This document shows, piece by piece, positions 58,653 through 64,000 of a DNA stretch of 64,000 bases; the stretch's first letter is position 1, and each line of letters starts with the position of its first letter. The stretch is taken from NCBI RefSeq assembly GCF_904846075.1, contig NZ_CAJGZH010000003.1, positions 124,001 to 188,000 on the forward strand. The letters run 5' to 3'. This stretch comes from Psychrobacter glacincola (GTDB lineage: Bacteria; Pseudomonadota; Gammaproteobacteria; Pseudomonadales; Moraxellaceae). Position numbers and translations under genes: made by a program. The notes below the pieces were generated by a model, which made no database searches, was not told the origin of the DNA, and saw only the letters and a program-made list of their open reading frames with translations.

Positions 58653-59348
58653 ATGTCCTCTGATAAATCCCTTCCTATTATCGTGTTTGATGTCAATGAG
58701 ACGCTACTCGACATTACCACTCTTGAACCATTATTCGCTCGCCTATTTGGCAATAAAATGCTACTAAGAGAATGGTTTGCGCAATTGGTGCTATATTCGC
58801 AAACCATGACGTTATCAGGACTTTATACGCCTTTTGGCGAGCTTGGCGTCAGTGCCTTACAGATGACCGCTGATATTCATAACGTTAGGCTGATAGATAG
58901 TGATGTCGACGAATTAAAAGAGCGTATGAGCAAAATGCCTGCTCACCCTGATGTAGTTCCAGCATTAACCAAGCTGCGTGAGGCAGGGTTTCGACTGGTG
59001 ACGTTGACCAACTCAGCAAATAGCGCTTCCCCGACCCCACTTGAAAAAGCCGGCATCAGCCATTTTTTTGAACAGCACTTTAGTGTTGAGCAGGTAGCAA
59101 GATTCAAGCCTGCACCTGAAACCTACCAAATGGTCGCTCACGCATTGTCTATTGACGTATCGGGTTTGTGCCTTGTCGCTTGTCATCTTTGGGATACGAT
59201 TGGCGCGCAAGCAGTTGGCTGCCGAGGGGCATTTCTCACGCGACCGCACAATGCTTTATTATCAGCGCCAAACGTTCCAGCGCCAGACTTTGTCGCAGCA
59301 AATCTAACCACGCTTGCCGAACAGATAATTTTTTCCGCTCAAAAATAA
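58653..59348 (+). CDS. Haloacid dehalogenase, type II (HAD superfamily)
   Basis: About 231 residues from ATG 58653, chosen because AAAGGA lies just upstream; an earlier in-frame ATG at 58533 would overlap frnE by 60 bases. HAD motifs: FDVNETLLD (nucleophile Asp in motif I), LTNSANS (motif II), KPAPETYQ (motif III Lys) and CHLWDTIGAQAVGC (motif IV). The pattern is that of L-2-haloacid dehalogenases, though many are general phosphatases. Cytoplasmic. Likely cotranscribed with frnE. Confidence 0.88.
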   Translation: MSSDKSLPIIVFDVNETLLDITTLEPLFARLFGNKMLLREWFAQLVLYSQTMTLSGLYTPFGELGVSALQMTADIHNVRLIDSDVDELKERMSKMPAHPDVVPALTKLREAGFRLVTLTNSANSASPTPLEKAGISHFFEQHFSVEQVARFKPAPETYQMVAHALSIDVSGLCLVACHLWDTIGAQAVGCRGAFLTRPHNALLSAPNVPAPDFVAANLTTLAEQIIFSAQK

Positions 59349-59360
59349 TTGCCAATACCA

Positions 59361-59394
59361 AAAAAATGCCGCCCTATATAAGGACGGCGTTTTT
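59361..59394. terminator. Terminator between convergent HAD and frmA genes
   Basis: AAAAAATGCCGCCC / GGACGGCGTTTTT forms a stem with slight mismatches and A/T flanks suitable for either strand. Confidence 0.65.
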
Positions 59395-59455
59395 GGTTTA
59401 GCATACTGCTATTTTATAAGGCTAAATCTATAATCACTATTATTAATAATGATTT

Positions 59456-60604
<1,149 letters not shown>

Positions 60605-60703
60605 TTATGGGTTATTAAGCGCAGCCCTCTATTCAGCTTATCTTGCTTGTTGAATGGAGGCAAGCGGCAGTTGTAGCAGTCTGTAAAGCTTTATACTGAC
60701 TAT

Positions 60704-60719
60704 TATAGTTTTTTCTATA
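60704..60719. promoter_or_regulatory. Possible LysR operator in the frmA-lysR spacer
   Basis: Dyad TATAG-N6-CTATA between the divergent genes, with the T-N11-A form favoured by LysR-type regulators. The assignment is by shape and position. Confidence 0.4.
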
Positions 60720-60771
60720 GCGATAACAATGTGCTATATTTGCAAATATCTTTTACACAGTGGTAATAATC

Positions 60772-61665
60772 ATGCGCTGGGATGGTATTAGCGAATTTGT
60801 TTATGTAGCAGATTACGAAAGCTTTACGCGCGCGGCAAAAGAATTGGGCATTTCTACCGCGCAAGTCAGTCGGCAGATAAGCGCGTTAGAGAAGCGACTG
60901 AATATTAAACTGCTGTATCGCACGACGCGTAAGGTATCACTGACTGAAGAAGGTCGCGTGTTTTATCAGCATTGCCGCGGGGTGCTCGATGGCTTGGATG
61001 CGGCTGAGCAAGCAGTGAGCAATTTACAATCAAAGCCTCAAGGTAGGATTAAACTGACCGCTCCTGTCACTTATGGCGAGCAGCAATTATTGCCATTGAT
61101 CAATGATTTCATGGTGCAATATCGCGATATCGAAGTGACGGCATTTTTGAGCAATCAAAAAATCGACCTCATTGATGGCGGTTATGATTTGGCGATTCGT
61201 ATCGGCAAATTAAGTGATTCGACGATGATGGCAAAAAAGCTCAGCCGTCGTACCAACTTCGTTTGTGCTGCGCCCGCTTATCTCGAAAAATACGGCATGC
61301 CACATTCTTTGAGCGATCTGAGTCAGCATAACTGCTTACTTGGCACGCGTGACTATTGGCACTTTATAGAAGATGGCAAAATAGATTCTGGAAAAAATGC
61401 TGATAAAGAAAAAAACCTGCGCGTGTCTGGCAGTGTCCAATATAACAGCGGTCACAGTCTAGTTGATGCTGCGTTAAAAGGTCTGGGTATCGTGCAGCTG
61501 CCTGATTATTATGTGCAAAAATACTTAGCATCAGGTGAGCTGGTCAGCTTATTGAATAACTATCGAGAGCCTGAAGAAAGTATCTGGGCCATCTATCCAC
61601 ACAACCGTCATTTATCGCCAAAGATTAGACTGCTCGTCGATTATCTAGCAGAGCATTTGGTTTAG
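60772..61665 (+). CDS. LysR-family regulator, divergent from frmA
   Basis: About 297 residues from ATG 60772; a GTG at 60760 is the alternative. N-terminal helix-turn-helix (VADYESFTRAAKELGISTAQVSRQISALEKRLNIKL, in parts) and a substrate-binding domain ending in YPHNRHLSPKIRLLVDYLA. This layout is typical of regulators found beside frmA in other proteobacteria, where the effector is formaldehyde or a related signal. It faces frmA across a 190-base spacer. Function inferred. Confidence 0.9.
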   Translation: MRWDGISEFVYVADYESFTRAAKELGISTAQVSRQISALEKRLNIKLLYRTTRKVSLTEEGRVFYQHCRGVLDGLDAAEQAVSNLQSKPQGRIKLTAPVTYGEQQLLPLINDFMVQYRDIEVTAFLSNQKIDLIDGGYDLAIRIGKLSDSTMMAKKLSRRTNFVCAAPAYLEKYGMPHSLSDLSQHNCLLGTRDYWHFIEDGKIDSGKNADKEKNLRVSGSVQYNSGHSLVDAALKGLGIVQLPDYYVQKYLASGELVSLLNNYREPEESIWAIYPHNRHLSPKIRLLVDYLAEHLV

Positions 61666-61838
61666 CTATGCGTTTTGGCTTAGGCATTTTTTAAGGTGTG
61701 TTGCAATGCGAGGCTTTACTATGCGCGGTTTATTACGCACAATGCTACTAAGCACAAGGAATATTATGGTTCACACTAAATATTCGATGTTGTCAGCCAT
61801 CATTTGCTGAATAAACAATGACAATAAAAGGACTTTTC

Positions 61839-62357
61839 ATGCTTAAGATTCTCTCTATCGCTACCCTAGCTTTGGCCGTATCGTCTTGCGCCAGTGTGGG
61901 AAATATTTTAAACGCGCCTGATAAGATGCCATCAACGCCAGCAACGATGACTGCTATCAATGCCGAAAAAGGCTTGGTTACGCTGCAAAGCAATCATTCC
62001 GTGCAAGATACTGCTGATAAACTGGCGGCAATTATTGAAAGCAAAGGTATGAAAGTATTTGCACGCGTCGATCACCAAAAGAATGCCCAAGGTGTCAATT
62101 TAACATTAAGACCGACGCAAGTGATTATGTTTGGTAATCCAAAAGCGGGTACGCCATTGATGAATTGTGAGCAAAGCGTCGCTATCGACTTACCACAAAA
62201 AATCCTCATCAGTGAAGATGCTGATAAAAAAGTTTGGTTGTCGTACAATAATCCTGAATATCTCAAAGACCGCCATAATATCGAAGGCTGTGATACCGTC
62301 ATTGATAATATCTCAAAAGCATTAAATGCGGTCAGCACAGCAGCGGTTGCTAAGTAA
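61839..62357 (+). CDS. DUF302-domain lipoprotein
   Basis: 172 residues from ATG 61839, which has AAAAGGA upstream and gives a proper lipobox VSSC (Cys17). The DUF302 domain occupies about residues 45-155: DTADKLAAIIESKGMKVFARVDH, RPTQVIMFGNPKAGTPLM (the signature), and AIDLPQKILISEDADKKVWLSYNNPEYL (in parts). Function of DUF302 proteins is unknown; they can be cell-surface or periplasmic. Stands alone with a strong terminator behind. Confidence 0.88.
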   Translation: MLKILSIATLALAVSSCASVGNILNAPDKMPSTPATMTAINAEKGLVTLQSNHSVQDTADKLAAIIESKGMKVFARVDHQKNAQGVNLTLRPTQVIMFGNPKAGTPLMNCEQSVAIDLPQKILISEDADKKVWLSYNNPEYLKDRHNIEGCDTVIDNISKALNAVSTAAVAK

Positions 62358-62391
62358 TACTACACTCAAAAAACACGACCTAAAAAAACAG

Positions 62392-62428
62392 AAAAGGTGG
62401 GTTAGCCAAAACATAACCCACCTTTTTA
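62392..62428. terminator. Terminator after the DUF302 gene
   Basis: Perfect 13-base arms AAAAGGTGGGTTA / TAACCCACCTTTT with a short loop and T-run, between convergent genes. Confidence 0.88.
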
Positions 62429-62444
62429 TTTGTTTATGCATTTA

Positions 62445-62732
62445 TTACAAACAATCGGACTGTGCTATTTGTGTATGTAATTCTACTCTTAGCTTCTTTG
62501 CACACTCGATAATTTTTCTTCGATCGGCAGGAATTGCACCATACTCAATCGCTGTTTCTCGCATCTGCACAGTGACATCATAATGCGGATAGCTGGCGTT
62601 ACGGTGAAACAGGCGCGCATCTAATTCAATCAATGCTGCAAAATCATGCAATTCTTGTAATGTATCAGCTAATAGATGACACCACTTATAGCCTTTAAAT
62701 TCTATTTGCATAAAATCCACATATATCGCCAT
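62445..62732 (-). CDS. DUF4031-domain protein
   Basis: 95 residues. Typical DUF4031 segments: MAIYVDFMQIEFKG, CHLLADTLQELHDFA, RNASYPHYDVT and MRETAIEYGAIPADRR. These are small cytoplasmic proteins of unknown function found widely in proteobacteria. ATG 62732 is supported by AAGGTAGG upstream. Its stop is just before the convergent terminator, and its start lies 38 bases after the end of the frameshifted PACE gene. Confidence 0.85.
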   Translation of the reverse strand: MAIYVDFMQIEFKGYKWCHLLADTLQELHDFAALIELDARLFHRNASYPHYDVTVQMRETAIEYGAIPADRRKIIECAKKLRVELHTQIAQSDCL

Positions 62733-62770
62733 ACATCCTACCTTGCCTATTCATTTTTTGTCCTGAAGCA

Positions 62771-63189
62771 TCAATCAGCTTCAACAATAGGAAACACTCT
62801 GTCGTAAACCCAATTAAAGACAAAAGCATATACCAAATAAAATGTCGCCATAGCGATATCCATTTTAAAAGCATCCCACAAACTGATATCCAAGTACCAA
62901 GCAATGGCAGGTAAAAACAGCACCAGCAAACCACCTTCAAACAGTGCAGCGTGTAATATTCGTATAGGAACTGTCTTTTTTACATCACCACGTAGTTTAA
63001 GCAGGGCATTATCAATAAGATATTATAAAAATAATTCCACACCGTCGCGACGATAGAGCCTGCCAATGCTATTACACCCATTGAATGCAGTTCAAAGCCA
63101 AATACCCAACTTGCTAGCGGTGCAAAAATCAATAGACCGATGATTTCAAACCCTAAGGCATGGCGAATACGGTCTTTAGTGCTACGCAT
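62771..63189 (-). pseudogene. PACE-family efflux transporter gene, frameshifted
   Basis: The reading frame from ATG 63189 gives MRSTKDRIRHALGFEIIGL and the first two helices of the PACE (AceI-like) family, through SIVATVWNYFYN, then fails within eight codons. From about 63013 the next frame carries on exactly as the family expects: DNALLKLRGDVKKTVPIR, ILHAALFEGGLLVLFLP, then DIAMATFYLVYAFVFNWVYDRVFP and a stop at 62771. One missing T in a T-run near 63013-63015 explains everything. An intact gene would encode about 140 residues and four helices, and such proteins export chlorhexidine and related cationic compounds or polyamines. Confidence 0.8.
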
Positions 63190-63288
63190 GGTTTGTTCCA
63201 AATTTATCTATCATTTGTCCGCTCACTATCGCTAATAACTGTCGCTAACAAGTACTGCTAGTTAATAAGTACTGCTGGCTAAATGGAC

Positions 63289-64000
63289 TTATAATAAATC
63301 GTGTACATTTTTTTTCAGCTGCTTAAGTACTTTCTGGTATCCATTGTCATTGATTTCAACGGTACTTAAACGTCCATAGCGTAGCTGACGATAATCTTGT
63401 CTGATTTGCGTGATTTTTTCTTGAATAACGTCAGGATGATCACTGTCCGTTAATGTACTAGCATTACTTGTCTTAGCTTCATCATTGACATTTGTATCAT
63501 TGCGACTATCAATAGCACTGGCTAAGCGCTCAAGCCATGCTAGCTGTCCCTCGCTATCGGTACGAGCTAATGATTTATCTTGCTTAGCTATACGCTGTGA
63601 CAGCTGCATAAGTGGCAAATCTGCTGGATGCCAGTGCTTGCGGCGTCGATACCAGATGATAAATACCAAAATAACCATGACCGTAATAGCACTCGCCGCC
63701 AACCAGATAACTTGCTGCATGATAGATTTGATATTGAACCATTTAAGCAATGAGCCAGCTTGCTTATCCTTATCATAGCCAACGACGTCTTTTTGCCAAT
63801 AATAACTGGCTTGATCTGAGAAACGACGTAAGGTTTGTAGCATTTGATACTGTTGATAGTTAAACTGCGCACCTGCACCATCACCAAACATTGCTGCGCC
63901 TTGAGACTGTGTTAGCGCATCCATCCCTTGCTCCACACGCTCAGGAGCAACAAAGGCAGTGGGATCAACACGTACCCAGCCTTGACCTTCTAGCCAAACC
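63289..64000 (-). CDS. tgpA: TgpA-type transglutaminase protein, C-terminal part (partial)
   Basis: The gene enters from the right edge on the minus strand; only its 3' end is seen. At the edge the frame reads VWLEGQGWVRVDPTAFVAPERVEQG, the sequence after the catalytic core in TgpA/DUF3488 transglutaminase proteins. After this come a Gln/Gly-rich region, one membrane helix (about VIWLAASAITVMVILVFIIWY), then a cytoplasmic domain with Trp/Leu-rich AWLERLASAID and a C-terminal RQDYRQLRYGR. Catalytic residues lie off the window, so they are unchecked. Confidence 0.83.
   Translation of the reverse strand, partial: VWLEGQGWVRVDPTAFVAPERVEQGMDALTQSQGAAMFGDGAGAQFNYQQYQMLQTLRRFSDQASYYWQKDVVGYDKDKQAGSLLKWFNIKSIMQQVIWLAASAITVMVILVFIIWYRRRKHWHPADLPLMQLSQRIAKQDKSLARTDSEGQLAWLERLASAIDSRNDTNVNDEAKTSNASTLTDSDHPDVIQEKITQIRQDYRQLRYGRLSTVEINDNGYQKVLKQLKKNVHDLL

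Noticed and set aside
62695-62940. 81-codon minus-strand frame as a gene
   Set aside because: It overlaps the end of the PACE gene and the start of the DUF4031 gene in another frame and has no ribosome binding site; the family-like sequence lies in the adjacent frame.

Overview
The window reads as chromosomal DNA of a gammaproteobacterium of the family Moraxellaceae, most likely Psychrobacter. This is inferred from moderate-to-low GC, AT-rich spacers, and the particular mix of genes (TrpR-type regulator next to trpE/trpG, a PuuD-type urate oxidase cluster, a hut operon with a YjiH-type transporter). No search was run, so the genus is an inference. No rRNA, tRNA or CRISPR array was recognised.
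Layout. 0-6 kb: a broken META-like gene, the lipoprotein superoxide dismutase sodC, topA, and two envelope proteins. 6-17 kb: an iron island with tonB-exbB-exbD, a FatB/CeuE-type siderophore ABC transporter (binding protein, two permeases, ATPase), a PepSY membrane protein and a TonB-dependent receptor, with three Fur-like boxes. 17-25 kb: purine/ureide catabolism, with an NCS2 permease, a RutR-like TetR regulator, uraD, uraH, membrane urate oxidase puuD with its own cytochrome c domain, puuE, allE and allA. Two copies of a RutR-like operator sit before the permease and before uraD. 25-28 kb: trpR, trpE, trpG and an EamA exporter. 29-31 kb: a cystine-type ABC importer. 31-40 kb: histidine utilisation (hutC divergent from hutU-yjiH-hutH-hutG-hutI) with a HutC-type operator. 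40-42 kb: a PepSY protein and gdhA, which fits glutamate produced by the hut pathway.
43-46.3 kb holds the least familiar unit: a Roadblock/LC7 protein, an Aer-like PAS protein, a signal-peptide-less PhnD-like binding protein, an unknown protein, and a protein whose second half also looks Roadblock-like. It could be a cytoplasmic sensory cassette. Just after it, a complete IS256-family element (46751-48052, 8-bp target duplication) has cut a coiled-coil membrane protein gene in two; removing the element restores one 363-codon frame.
49-64 kb: HdeD-like protein, GNAT acetyltransferase, a molybdenum hydroxylase operon (2Fe-2S, FAD and Moco subunits, XdhC, MobA-like), nitroreductase, FrnE-like DsbA protein, haloacid dehalogenase, glutathione-dependent formaldehyde dehydrogenase with a divergent LysR regulator, a DUF302 lipoprotein, a DUF4031 protein, a frameshifted PACE efflux gene and the 3' end of a TgpA-type transglutaminase gene that runs off the right edge.
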